The position numbers and the translations under genes are program-made. Below the pieces are notes generated by a model. The model was not told the DNA's origin and ran no database searches. It was given only the letters and a program-made list of their open reading frames with translations. DNA of 64,000 nt from Liopterus haemorrhoidalis (Eukaryota > Arthropoda > Insecta > Coleoptera > Dytiscidae), in assembly GCA_963971575.1 (NCBI GenBank), contig OZ020620.1, forward strand, positions 40,276,924 through 40,340,923, read 5' to 3'. Below, piece after piece: positions 20,108 to 30,718 of this stretch; within the stretch, counting starts at the first letter, position 1, and every line of letters starts with the position of its first letter.

Positions 20108-20785
20108 CAAGTTACCCCCGTTCAACGCGGGGGATACGTTCTGGACATGCTCGCGTTAAACGAAATTTCGCAATCAACGGGGGATTTTTGAAAAAAACAT
20201 TGTAAAACTCGAAAAACACTTTATTTATTAAATAAACATTAAAAATAACAAAAAGGCATACATTAAATAATTAATAATTTATTTAATTTGTTCTACGTTG
20301 CAAAAAGGAATCTAGATTCCCTTGTTTGGCCTCTCTACGTTTATTGTGCAAAATTTGCCGATAACTGTCAAGTAATGCATTACAGCCACGTTTAACAGCA
20401 CTCACCCGTTCGTAATCTTCGTCGTTCTCTTCTAACAACTCCATGCATTGATTGTGAAGAGAAAGGGCCTTTTCGATGGTTTTAACAGTTAAATTTCGCA
20501 CGGGAACAAGTTCGTAATTTTCTAGGGACGTATGGCAGTCCATTTCCTGCAGCTCTTCATTAATCAAAGGTTCACCGTGTGATTTTAACAAAGTCTGAAT
20601 ATCATCTTCATCAAAACCTTCGATGCCTTCGGAAATGGCTATATGACTAATATCTTCGATGATATTTTCAACATAATTTTCATGATTGCAGTGAACTTCA
20701 GCAATTTCACTGAACAATCTTTTCCAAACACCCTTCATACACGACTGGGTGACTTCAGAAAAAGCTGGCACCAAGAAACAAAAGA
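20108..20785 (-). pseudogene. Tigger-like element, transposase C-terminus
   Basis: The end CAAGTTACCCCCGTTCAACG followed by CGGGGG, after TA, is a Tigger-type terminus. The minus-strand frame 20774-20283 (163 residues) reads VTQSCMKGVWKRLFSE, then EGFDEDDIQTLLKSHGEPL and NEELQEMD. This is the C-terminal tail of pogo/Tigger DDE_1 transposases (W.K.., FDEDDI.ELL..H.EELTNEEL.E). The DDE core and CENP-B-type N-terminus are absent and the element is truncated near 20785. The open frame is surprisingly intact for a relic. Confidence 0.8.
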
Positions 20786-20965
20786 AGCTGCAACGAAGAG
20801 AGGCGTAAAGTGGAAGGAGATAAGAAAATATACAAAGGTCAGAATACGATGGAAAGAAGTGTGGAGAACAACACTAGAAAATAAGTAACTCGACTATAGC
20901 CTTACACCGCAAGGTAGAAAGGCTTCAGGATTAAGCCTGTAATTAAATTAAATTAAATGATTTTT
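20786..20965 (+). mobile_element. Probable LINE 3' end
   Basis: The plus strand reads KRGVKWKEIRKYTKVRIRWK, then a stop and a short 3' UTR that ends in tandem ATTAA units. A basic W-rich C-terminus, short UTR and pentamer tail fit a non-LTR element. No RT motif, so only tentative. Confidence 0.35.
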
Positions 20966-21734
20966 GGTAGAAAGTGAATATCGCAAAAAAGTACCAAACT
21001 TTCATAAAATTATCCGTGATGATTTAACGGATCATCCAAGCAGGTGAAGTGCTATTCAAATTTGAATCTTACAGTTGGTTAGAATCTTAGTTTTGATTAG
21101 CAAGTTATTACGTTAGTTTGTGTTCAAACATTTCAGTATGTTGCTTGTCTTTCTGATAAAGTGATAAGTGTAACAGCTGACTTGCCATGTTTCAGCATAC
21201 CACTGGACTATTATCTGGCATGAACACTCGCGTCTCGCGGCTATGTTGTAATTAATTCATTTTGTTATTTGCATATTGTTGGAATTTCCTGCATACAAGG
21301 AAAACTACAGTATTTTATTTATTTTCTAAGAAAATTGTTTATCATATAAAAAACGAATATAATTCATAAAACAAATATATTTAAAAAAATTGTTTTTCAT
21401 TGTGGTTATGGGCAAATATTTTACTTAAACATGTTGCAAACTCCACCTTAAAAACAAATCTCTCTTTTTAGACACCTCTTTCTCACTCACTTTTAATTTG
21501 CAGATGCTTCGATGTAATACACAAAATTTTGTTTTTACATCATATGAGTTGTGTAAATTAAGTAACCGGACTGGTAACGTAGCGTTTGATCTAGCAATAT
21601 TTGGGCTGCGAGACTTGAAGGGGCGGTAGGTGAACATGTGATACACCTTCAACACGAGTTTCAACTCGCTATATTAATTTTTTTGTCCGTAGCGATTTTT
21701 TTCGTGAAACAGTTTTTTCTAGTGCGTTCTAAAA
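20966..21734. other. Intergenic; possible weak LINE-like frame on minus strand
   Basis: The minus frame 21664-21425 has ARSNATLPVRLLNLHNSYD, faintly like the end of some LINE polyproteins. The evidence is too weak for a call. The rest is AT-rich. Confidence 0.3.
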
Positions 21735-22090
21735 ATGACTGACATTCATTTCGAGCAACGGTGTGCTATCAAGTTTTGCTTCAGATTTGGGCACAGTGCA
21801 TCCGAAACTTTTGCAAAACTTCAGCAGGCCTATGGAGATAGTGTTTTATCAAGTACCCAGGTTTTTTGGTGGTTTAAGGCATTTTCAGAAGGAAGAGAGT
21901 TGATTGGAGATGAATCACGCAGCGGAAGGCCTTCATCTTCAAGAACCGATGAAAATGTCGACAGAATCCGGGATCTTGTGCGTTCAGATCGTTGGTTGAC
22001 AGTCAGAATGATTGGGGATGAGTTGATTTTGACTCACACTACCGTTCATCTGCTAAATTACAACATTCTATCGAAGTTTGGGTACAATTT
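21735..22090 (+). pseudogene. Mariner N-terminal DNA-binding domain
   Basis: Begins MTDIHFEQRCAIKFCF and continues ASETFAKLQQAYGDSVLS, VFWWFKAFSEGRE, DESRSGRPSSSRTDENV and IRDLVRSDRWLTVRMIGDEL. This is the paired helix-turn-helix region of mariner transposases of the FQRC.IKFC...SGRPSTSRTDENV type. The frame leaves transposase sequence near residue 115, where a family B Helentron fragment begins (22091). The catalytic domain is absent. The first ATG agrees with the family start. Confidence 0.85.
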
Positions 22091-22162
22091 CTACTGTACA
22101 GACAGACACATGAGTGACGTTGTAAGGATTTTTGGGTGGTTATACCTACAAAACCCTGAAAA
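22091..22162 (-). mobile_element. Helentron-type family B, 5' end fragment
   Basis: The minus strand reads CAGGGTTTTGTAGGTATAAC, then a GTCACTCATGTGTCTGTCTG stretch, matching the first 80 bp of copy 3 (48128-48210). It cuts off the mariner frame of 21735. The remainder of the element is missing. Confidence 0.7.
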
Positions 22163-22692
22163 GGAAGACATATCGATATAATCCCATTGACCTATTGCAC
22201 CTATTCTATCTATTTAGTTACGCAATTGGCTGAAGTTGTCGATTTTGAATCGTTAAATTTCAAGAAGTATTAATAGGAAGGACATATATTTCTAGGATTT
22301 TTTCCAATTTTTAAACCGAAACTACTCACATTTTTTTAAATTTTTGCTTATAATTAGCATATATTTGGCGTTTATTAGACATTTTTATTGACTGACCTAC
22401 AGTAATATAGAATATATTTCGTTCGTTTTTACAGTTAAAACAAGGTAAACATATTTATATTATTATAAATGTCATAGCCAACAATTTAGTTTTTTTCACA
22501 CATGACAAATAAATCAACGAGTATCAACGAGCACAAACACCAACGAATGCCAATAATCTGAACACGAACAAGCAAGAATGTTATAGAAACAGGGTTGTCT
22601 CCTGGGTTTCTACCGCTTTGCCCAACCATTTATAAAAATCAATCCAAATGCCATCAGTGTGCAAACTTTTAAAATACATCCTTCTACTAGAC

Positions 22693-22995
22693 CAGCGTTT
22701 CCCAACCTTTTTTCTCTCACGTACCCCTTGATTAGACATTAGTTCTCTAAGTACTCATAAATGAAAAGTCTTTTCATTTATTAGGTATTTATATAGGTAT
22801 TTATTTTAGGACTCAAAATGAGAAAATACCTTAAAGTGGAAATTATTTTGAAGTAGTAATACCAAAATTTAATTCTGATACATTTAAAACCCAAATAAAA
22901 ACAACTGCATTCAAATATTACTTTTCATCCCCACCACACTTATTCATTCTAGTCATTCGATCTCAAATCATTGAATGAGTAGAATTAATAGAATG
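22693..22995. mobile_element. hAT-like end joined to a copy of the 28811 MITE interior
   Basis: CAGCGTTTCCCAACCTTTTT at 22693 is a hAT-type end. From about 22770 to 22990 the sequence is the inverse of 28868-29110 inside the MITE at 28811 (both have ACTGCATTCAAATATTACTT and the CCCCACCACACT/AGTGTGGTGGGG block). The two copies are diverged, with only short exact blocks. Confidence 0.55.
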
Positions 22996-23339
22996 AGAAT
23001 ATTGTCCTAACAGTACGCGAAATCTGTTTAACCCTTAAGTCCCAACTATATATTTTTATTTTTGTTTTGTTTTTTTTTGCATTTATATCACGTAAAAAAA
23101 TTAAGTAATTGATATTTTGGCAAATTGTAACTTTCGCATCCATAAGGGCCTCAGAGGATGGTGTCGTCATATGACGACAACGGGACTTACTGTATGACCT
23201 TGTTAAATAATACGATTTTTTTTATATGTTTATGTAGCACAATTTTAGTTTTATTTCACAGAAAACTCTGTTTAATTATAGAAAAAAAAAACCTAAATCA
23301 GTAATATTTGACCCATACATTTTTTCAGATGGTAATTGA

Positions 23340-24347
23340 TGGTAGCCAGATAGAAGTTAAATTCCCAAAAAAGTCTTCAACTCTTCTACAGAAAAAGTAA
23401 ATGGTTCATTTTTTGTTGCAGAGTAACGGATACTCTCTTTTACAATATAAGAGTTTATTTCATCAGTCCAAATGGTTTCAAATAATTGCACAGGCGATAA
23501 ATGTCCGATTTTAATGAACAGAATGCACAGCGCGCTACGCCGTCAGCGCGCCGTCATTTGCGACGGCGTTGCGTCAACGCCGTTGAGATTTTCGCCTGCA
23601 CACAATGCAATAATTTTTAACGCCGTCAAGTGTCACTTGACAACCTATATCTGTGTTAATACGTGCGCTTTCTTTTATTAAAAGTATAATGGATGATGAA
23701 GACTTGTGTGTGATGTTATTTATGTTGTATGCAAGTTATTTATACATACAAACACTTTACCATTCAGTAAAAACTGAGGTTAGGTGTTCTGCGTCAACGT
23801 TCAACGGCGTCAAAAGTTGGAAGTTGACGAACATTCAGTATCAACGGCGTTCGAACGACGTAGGACGTTGTCCATTCTGTGCACTTGCGTACGACAGCTT
23901 GGTTTTAACTTTCTTCTGACAGATAGCGCCGTACGAACGGCGTCAGCGCGCCGTCAAACTCGTTGCATTCTGTTTCCCACTTTACTCTTTATATACAACA
24001 GAACTTCCTTGAATCTTTTTTCAAAGATTTTTGGGGGCTCCACATAGGTTCTTCATTACATAATCGACGTTTCTTTTTAGATTTAGAAGTGATGGGTATA
24101 GAACTTGGCGCAGAAATAATATTTTTTGACTTGAAATGAACTTCAACTTCACCTGCAATATCTTTCACTTCAGGTGCATCATGAAGTAAAACATCATCAT
24201 CTATATCTTCTTCATCTGTCTGTTCGTCAACCGGTGGAGGTAAAATGACAATATCCCCTTTTCAATTTCATCTACTTCTTCCCAAAAGGAATCGTCGTTA
24301 ATTATTTCCTCTAATTTGCGAACTGATAAAGCCCTTTTCGTAGACAT
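23340..24347 (-). pseudogene. piggyBac transposase N-terminal part
   Basis: Start MSTKRALSVRKLEEIINDDS at 24347, then FWEEVDEIEKG, a one-base loss near 24260, and an acidic stretch PPPVDEQTDEEDIDDD followed by KSKKKRRLCNEEPMW. After the insertion the reading resumes as GHLSPVQLFETIWTDEINSY, SIRYSATKN, FTFSVEELKTFLGI, stop, LLSGYHQLPSEKMY. The acidic N-terminus and SP..LFE..., ELK.FLGI.LLSGYH.LP...MYW are standard for piggyBac transposases. The catalytic DDD domain is absent. Dead. Confidence 0.85.
23518..23973. mobile_element. GC-rich TIR element inserted in piggyBac
   Basis: Ends ACAGAATGCA and TGCATTCTGT are exact inverses, with subterminal GCGCGCCGTCA and related CGCCGTC/GACGGC motifs repeated many times. 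The base composition contrasts strongly with the surroundings. Three-base target copies are not evident. Open frames across it follow from the GC content and look unrelated to proteins. Superfamily unknown; short ends plus repeated subterminal motifs suggest a PIF/Harbinger-like MITE. Confidence 0.6.
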
Positions 24348-24550
24348 TTTACTAAAAATATAAATTATCCTAAGTATGGAAATAATTTTAAAATACTTGA
24401 AAAACTTACGGTTATCTTATTCACTAAATAATCACTACAAATATACACGCATTTGCAGAGTAGAACCACTTAGTAAGTGAAACAACCCTTAAGCGTTATT
24501 ATATCTGTAAGTCCCACTGTCGTCATATGACTACAGTGAATTTAGACATT

Positions 24551-25468
24551 ACAAGGTTACAAAAGTTGCAAAGTTCGGAAAACAAATAATAAATATTATT
24601 ATGTGTACTTTGCAGAACTGATATGTTTTTTTTTGTGTTCATTAACACTTTATATTTCATATATGATAAATAGAAACATGTATAAACTGAAAACCTTCAC
24701 TAGTAAGAACTTAACTATTTAAAATTTATTATAAATAATTATTCAAAATACTTCAAATCTCAAAAACGTGACCCACCCACTGCCATTTCAGACGTGTTAT
24801 CCTTTCAAGTATTTCGCAAACTTTCATTTGATGTCTGATCCACAAATTTGTTTTACTCTTTAGGAGTGTAATGAAAATCATTGATCTATCCATCAATAGC
24901 ATTATCGGTTAGTAGAAACAGTTATGGTCTGCATAATTCCTGTTTGAAATAGAAGTAGACTTGCTTACAAATTGTACATATGTGCAACAAGCCAATATTC
25001 TTACTTTGTAGTTTCTGGATCAGTTCCAAAATTGAGAACTTTTATTTTTATTTATACCGGTGTTAAAATTCTTTAAAGTTGTGACAGGACAAAGCTTATT
25101 TTGAAATATTTTTAACTTTTTACTACCGTATTTACTATTTTGTAATGCACTTGCAACTTTAAGATTATGACTAATTTTAAAGACTCACTATTTAAGTAAA
25201 ACGCATGCAATTTTAAATATTTTAAATAACTTTTGGCAACAAAAATATCATACAGTAACAAGTTTCATTTCATTTTTATATCATTTTTTACACTTTTATG
25301 TAGCATGTCTTAGTAGGAAATAAAGTAATAAATATATAATTAAATAAACAACATTTATTTTTAAGAAAAACTAACTGTAAAAAAAATTAAATTAGCTCAA
25401 TAGCTCTGTAGAATCGAAGGCGAAACTCTTTTTGAATCACACTTTATTAATTCACTATTGAATGAACT
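24551..25468. other. AT-rich region, nothing recognised
   Basis: No gene or bounded element identified. Confidence 0.4.
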
Positions 25469-25727
25469 CAGAGCCGCAATAAGGGAGGGGCGGAGAGGGC
25501 GACTGCCCTGGGCGCACTAAGGAAAAGGGCGCTGACGGCCTTGACTAAGGGGCGCCATTTTGAAGGTGAGGACCTTTTTTTTTGCTCGTGACTTGGATTT
25601 TGGGAGGTGAGGACCTTTTTTTTTGCTCATCACTTAAATTTTGAGAGGTGAGAACCTTGTTTTTATTTGCCAAGGGCGCCAAAACACGGCTGTGCCCCTA
25701 GCGCAAGTTTTTTTTACTGCGGCTCTG
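25469..25727. mobile_element. hAT MITE with perfect 8-bp target duplication
   Basis: Ends CAGAGCCGCAATA and TACTGCGGCTCTG; AATGAACT flanks both sides (25461-25468, 25728-25735). The first 60 bp are GC-rich (GGGGCGGAGAGGGCGACTGC). The centre has three units with GGTGAGGACCTTTTTTTTTG, the inverse of the unit found in TAGGGTGACCA elements, although the termini belong to a different hAT group. Confidence 0.9.
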
Positions 25728-25735
25728 AATGAACT

Positions 25736-26108
25736 ATTTTAATTTTTAGTTTTTAATGTAATTTTGAGTTTTTCATGTGTTTGAATAATACTTAAATTAT
25801 CTACTATTATATTGTACAAGTGTGGTATGTATGTTCTATTCAACTTCTGGTGTATCTTCATTTTTTCGGTAATGCGGAGAGAGGAAAATGAACCACCATC
25901 TTACCCGGGTGATATTTTTTCAATGCTTAGGCTTAATTTTATTTCGACAGGGGGTACTGACTAATTTTTATTGATAAACATCATGCATTTTTTCCTCGAA
26001 TCCGTGTCGAATCAAAGTCATCACTGATCGGCACGGACAAGTTTTATCAGACGATAATTCAAAAATATTCTTAATACAAGACGGCTGGTCCAGAATATTT
26101 ACGGCGAG
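25736..26108. other. Intergenic, nothing recognised
   Basis: AT-rich; no coding or repeat structure supported. Confidence 0.35.
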
Positions 26109-26755
26109 AATCAAAGTGTTCAATGGTAATAATGGTTCAGGATAGCTTTTTGGACGTGCTAGATAATATTTTGAGGTATCAGAAAACATTATTCAAAGAA
26201 TCTGGGCCATTATTTGAGCATTTTGAGGCAAAAATATGCTTACAAGATTTCAAAAGGAGACAGCTGTCAATTCTTTTGCATTTTAAAATGAGACGAGATT
26301 TCACATTTTGAACGTGTTTCTTGACAGAAGAATACTAATTAAGGATTTTAGGTAATTAACGATAAAGTTTAAGACATTTGCAGGGCGAATTTCCATAAAA
26401 TAGTGTTAAAAAAGATTTATATATATTAAAAATTTCAGGGTTAATCAAAGTGTTAAGTGGTGATAATGGTTCAAGATAGATTTTTTGACGTGCGAGATAT
26501 ATATTTTGAGACATCAGAAAACATTTTTCAAAGAATCTGGGCCATTATTGGATCATTTTGAGGCAAAAATATGCTTACAAGATTTCAAAAGGTGACAGCT
26601 GTAAATTTTTTTGCAATTTAAAATGTGACGAGATTTTACATTTCGAACGTATTTCTTGACAGAATAAAACTAATTAAGTATTTAAGGTGAATTAACAATA
26701 AAACTTAAGACATTTACAGGGAGAATTTCCATAAAATAGTGTTAAAAAAAGATGA
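26109..26755. repeat. 334-bp tandem duplication (two units)
   Basis: Unit 1 starts AATCAAAGTGTTCAATGG at 26109; unit 2 starts AATCAAAGTGTTAAGTGG at 26443. Both have TCTGGGCCATTATT, GAGGCAAAAATATGCTTACA and AGGGCGAATTTCC/AGGGAGAATTTCC in register. The units have clearly diverged, so the duplication is not recent. The satellite-like length suggests a short remnant of a satellite array. Confidence 0.85.
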
Positions 26756-26885
26756 GCGACGAGTTTTATAATCTACAAGTGCGACGAAATGCCTTATTAT
26801 ATTAAAACGAGTCGCGAAGCGACGAGTTTTAACAACGTAGGGGAGAAGACCGGCGTAGCCGGGCTGAGGTCCCTAGTTATTTAAG
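26756..26885. other. Block with several GC palindromes
   Basis: Just after the tandem duplication come GAGCGACGAG, GTCGCGAAGCGAC, CCGGCGTAGCCGG and the phrase GAGGTCCCTAG. Short perfect GC hairpins separated by about 30 bp are unlike anything else in the window. No reading frame. Origin unknown. Confidence 0.55.
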
Positions 26886-27046
26886 TATTATTCAAACAGG
26901 AATAAACATAGTAATAAAATATAAACAAAACAACACATTGTTAATAGTTAGAAATATGATTCTGAAATTCGTGGATGATTTTGAAATCAAACATATACAA
27001 TTAGGTGCACCGGAAAGTTTTTTCGTTTATTTGGTATTATTAAAAA

Positions 27047-27090
27047 GCAGCTGTGGCCACCACAGGCCCGACCGCCATATAAAGTACTTG
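27047..27090 (-). mobile_element. Helentron A 3' end fragment
   Basis: The inverse of the family 3' end: CAGCTGTGGCCACCACAGG, then the GACCGCC subterminal repeat and AAAGTACTT. Only about 45 bp remain. It lies 45 bp before the 5' end of copy 3. Confidence 0.75.
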
Positions 27091-27133
27091 AAATATAAAA
27101 AATATATTTTTTTCTTTCGATTTGTTTCTTTTT

Positions 27134-27636
27134 ACCGACCGCCAACATATATAAGGGAGGTAGTGTGATCATACGGATTTTGACATTTCGAGATTTCGAT
27201 GGATCTCCACGAATTGAGGTCTCTACATAACGTTTTGACTATTTTTAGCATGATGTCTGTCGGTCTGTCTGTCCGTCCGTCTGTCTGTCTGTCCGTCTGT
27301 CTGTCCGTCTGTCCGTCTGTCTGTCTGTCCGTCTGTCCGTCTGTGTACACGTGCAGAGCAAATTCGGCTGAAAGGATTTTTATGAAACTTCATATTTAAG
27401 CTTCTGTCATCAATGGCACGAGTTGATCAACTTTTGGTAAAAATCGGTTGACTAAAAATGGGAGTTTACTCGTGTCGATTTTAAGATTTTTATGAATATT
27501 TCACAACAGAAAAATATTTCGAAAAACTTTATTGAACAAAAGTTGCTATAAAATCAATAATTAATAACTTTTATTTGAGACGTTTTTTGATAAAACGAAA
27601 ATTACGAATAATTTTAGTAAAATTTTTCGAAATTTC
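27134..27636 (+). mobile_element. Helentron-type family A, copy 3 (3' truncated)
   Basis: Starts ACCGACCGCCAACATATATA, has a short GTCT/GTCC core (27260-27345) and continues in register with copy 2 to about 27636, where a large inverted-repeat element begins. The 3' repeat and hairpin are missing here; an inverted 3' part lies beyond the inverted repeat at 28276-28420. Confidence 0.8.
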
Positions 27637-28243
27637 TAAAGTAGCATTATACATATATACCATACTTACATATACAGGGTGAGTGGGGAGGAATGGGCCG
27701 AACATCAGGAATGTATTGTACATGTAAAAATAAGTAAAAAAAAAAACTCTAATGTTGTTATGCGATTGTCTTTTATTCTCAAGTTATAACGTAATTAAAA
27801 TCGAACATCGTTTTAATTTCGGTGTGCTAACAAATTTGCTAACAAATTTTCAAAAATATCACCGTTGTTTATTATTTATTATTTATTATTATTATTTATT
27901 ATTTATTTATTTATTAAACAGAAGACAATAATAATTAATTTGACACTAATGATAAACAGGATGACACTAATGATTTATTTATTAAACAGAAGACAATCTT
28001 ATAACAACGTTAGAGTTTTTTTTTTACTTGTTTTTACATGTACAATACATTCCTGAAGTTCGGCCCGATGTTCTATAGAAAGTGTTTTAAGTACGTTATA
28101 ACTTGAGAATAAAAGAATCGCATAACAACATTAGAAATTTTTTTTTACTTATTTTTACATGTACAATACATTCCTGAAGTTCGGCCCATTCCTCCCCACT
28201 CCTGTATATGTAAGAATGGTATATATGTATAATGCTACTTTAA
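27637..28243. mobile_element. Large inverted-repeat element
   Basis: The outer arms TAAAGTAGCATTATACATAT (27638 on) and its inverse (ending 28243) enclose a TA-flanked inner element whose ends are CAGGGTGAGTGGGGAGGAAT and ATTCCTCCCCACTCCTG. Pairing extends through GAATGTATTGTACATGTAAA on both sides, so about 140 bp of each arm is palindromic. The core is rich in TTATTTA. The inner part fits a Tc1/mariner-type MITE with long TIRs. No coding sequence. Confidence 0.75.
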
Positions 28244-28275
28244 AATTAAAGAACAGCTGCATCGATTTAAAAAAA

Positions 28276-28420
28276 TCAGCTGTGGCCACCACAGGACCGA
28301 CCGCCATCACAAAGTACTTGTTTAATATATGCTGCTTTATCAAAAAATGTCTTAAATAAAAGTTGTTAGTTATTGCTTTTATAGCACTTTTGGTCAAATA
28401 AATTTTTTCGAAATTTTTAA
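28276..28420 (-). mobile_element. Helentron A 3' part, internally deleted
   Basis: Inverse of the family end: TCAGCTGTGGCCACCACAGG, then ACCGACCGCCATCACAAAGT. After AAGTACTT the reading jumps to TGCTTTATCAAAAAATGTCT, so an internal segment of about 130 bp is missing. Orientation is opposite to copy 3. Confidence 0.75.
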
Positions 28421-28807
28421 ATCTCTAATCTTAAGCGAGGAAGGAGTGGAGAAGATGCGGTTTACACAGATAGCATTGGCAAGTAATATTACCTACTATA
28501 AATAGTTATATATTTAATTCAAGCACTTTAGAGATTTATATATTGCCCTTATCTTTTTACAAATATGATAAGAGACAGATATGATGTCACACTTACACCA
28601 TAAATTCTGTTAAAAAAATGTTGCACTACGTTCATCCTACATACATACCTATCTCTTAGTATATGAACCAATTATACAGTTCATTTACCCCCCGCGTTTC
28701 ATTATCATCTACTACTAGTCGATTTCGTCCATTCCTGAACATAAACCTTCCCATTACTTTTTTAAACCTTTTCATAAGCAACGGCGAAAAGAATTTTTAA
28801 GTATTTC
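28421..28807. other. Intergenic, nothing recognised
   Basis: AT-rich, no structure supported. Confidence 0.35.
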
Positions 28808-28810
28808 AAT

Positions 28811-29393
28811 GGGTGCGTTTTGTTATGCCAATTCTGGTTTCGGTTTAATCAGAATACGCGTTTTGTTGCGACTGTATTCTCATTCTATTCATTCTACTCA
28901 TCCGATGACTCGAGGTCGAGCGACTGGAATGAATGAGTGTGGTGGGGTTGAAAAGTAATATTTGAATGCAGTTGTTTTCATTTGGTTTTTAAATGTTCTA
29001 GTACATTTAAAATTTTTTAATTTTGGTATTACAGCTTCAAAATAATTTTCACTTTTAGGTATTTTCTCATTTTGTGTCCTAACATAAATATATACCTATA
29101 TGATTTTAATACAGTATTGATAAATCTAAACTTAAAAAATATATGTACAATTCAATTACTCGTTCTAAAACATTACGTTCTAGAATATTTGCTTCAATTA
29201 TAAACTTTTCTTATTCTGCATTTATTATTTAGTTTATCCATTTAGCTGAAATATGTTCGTTATTTGTTCTACAACCATATGACTTAACCTCCATGCAGAT
29301 GTCATTCCATGTTTATTTACTTCACGAACAAAATTGTCGTTTTCTGGCGCATCAATTCTAGTAATTCTAACCAGCCACCAACAAAACGCACCC
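28811..29393. mobile_element. TIR element with 3-bp target (AAT)
   Basis: Ends GGGTGCGTTTTGTT and AACAAAACGCACCC are exact inverses; AAT lies on each side (28808-28810, 29394-29396). A 3-bp duplication and G-rich ends suggest PIF/Harbinger. The 583-bp interior has no recognisable protein. An inverse, diverged copy of the interior is at about 22770-22990. Confidence 0.75.
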
Positions 29394-29396
29394 AAT

Positions 29397-29799
29397 GGTT
29401 GATTCATGTCAGAATTTGAGCGTCTAGCTCCCCCCTACCTTAACCGACTTCTCAGTAGTTTCAATTGATAACAAAAAAATAGTTCCATTGATAAAAAAAA
29501 AAACAACACTGTCAAAATATTCTTGCCGACTTTGCAATGCATATTTTTTCAGGAACATAGGTACTATGGTGTGCAAAAATAGCTCGATCATAAAATAGAA
29601 GCTTATGAAGCTGATGAGGAGAAATATGAATAACATTTAATAAATACATATATTTTTTGCTGTATAATCCTTTAATAAGGCCATTTATTGTATTGCGAAA
29701 ATGTAGGGAAAAAGCATTGGTAAAAAGTTATGCTCAAGCCCGTGAGAACACCTCAGGATGTGCATCTGAAAACATGATGGAACTAACATTTATTAAACA
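29397..29799. other. Intergenic, nothing recognised
   Basis: AT-rich, no structure supported. Confidence 0.35.
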
Positions 29800-29807
29800 C
29801 TTTAAAA

Positions 29808-30710
29808 CAGGGGGCGGCAACCTTTTTTACTAAGTGGGCATATTTCAGAAATGCGGGAGTTCGGTGGGCTCCGTGGGACAAGGGGGGGGGGGGTAAAATT
29901 TAAACATAAAAATATTAATGCAATTTAAAATTTTAATTTTCTTAAAAAAAATACATAATATCAAAGTGATAATTAATGCGATAGCTGACAATGAAAATTC
30001 GCGACCAATTCGTTGTAATGTGGGACATAAGTAGAATTTCCAGTTCCCAGTTCGCATTGGTCCAAATGAGCGTCAGTGAGGCCTGTTCGGTATTTTGATT
30101 TTAAGTATTTCATATTAGAAAACATACATTCACAAGCATATGTCGACGCGCAGAGAGACTTCAATTTTAGAGCACATTTTCTCAACAATGGGTAGCTATT
30201 CCCATTCACTAAGTTCCAGAATTTTTCTTCGTTACGATCTGATTTTAATTCAATGTCATTTGTTATATTTATAACTTCCAATTCTAAGTCCTCCTTATTG
30301 GAAATACCGAAATATGTTGCGATTTTATTAGTCTCATCATCTTCTCTTTCAGAAAAAGGACTAATAAAAATGGTAAAAATGCCTCCAATTCGTAAAAGTC
30401 TTCAAATCTGGTATTAAATTCTTCCAATAATGTATCAAATGTTAGGCAAATTAATGGGTGGTAGCATTTCCATCGCAATAATTTTCTATTACCATTTTTA
30501 TTATTGCTTTCTTTCATATTGGGAATAGTTTTAAAATTTAGTTTTACAATAAAATTTAATGAATATTAAATTATATTTATTTATAAAACTATAACACTTC
30601 TAGTCTTCTTGACAGTACTTTTATTACTAAAAGCGGCTCGGAAATAGAATTTCGCATGGTTAGGCGGGCACTTAGAAAATGCTTCGCGGGCACCGCGTTG
30701 CCGACCCCTG
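29808..30710 (-). mobile_element. hAT element with 8-bp target copies
   Basis: Ends CAGGGGGCGGCAACC and GTTGCCGACCCCTG; flanks CTTTAAAA (29800-29807) and CTTTAAAT (30711-30718), seven of eight identical. A run of about 12 G occurs near 29882. It carries the transposase tail described next and is otherwise deleted. Confidence 0.9.
29973..30520 (-). pseudogene. hAT transposase C-terminal part, frameshifted
   Basis: From 30420 the minus strand reads LLEEFNTRFEDFYELEAFLP, shifts frame near 30360, and resumes as EVINITNDIELKSDR, FWNLV, and CASTYACECMFSNMKYLKSK then YRTGLTDAHL. The (G)STY.CE..FSNMK.IKSKYR..LTDEHL signature is the hAT dimerisation domain of the FAM200/EPM2AIP1-like group. The catalytic core and BED finger are missing. 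Non-functional. Confidence 0.85.
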
Positions 30711-30718
30711 CTTTAAAT

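Larger units (their letters stand above)
23028..24550 (-). mobile_element. piggyBac-like element, internally deleted
   Basis: One end shows TTAA then CCCTTAAGTCCCAAC (23028-23046), as expected for piggyBac. Subterminal palindrome GTCGTCATATGACGAC followed by GGGACTTAC occurs at 23163-23191 and, in inverse, at 24502-24531. The outer tip on the right is not visible. The element contains the first part of a transposase, interrupted by a GC-rich insertion (23518-23973). Confidence 0.65.

Noticed and set aside
23518..23973. CpG island promoter
   Set aside because: The borders are inverted repeats and the block interrupts a piggyBac frame, so it is an inserted element.
27132..27399. Repeat protein frames on both strands
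   Set aside because: Same GTCT/GTCC core of Helentron A copy 3.
29600..29630. Hammerhead core CTGATGAGGAG on the plus strand
   Set aside because: No GAAA and no stem partner follow.
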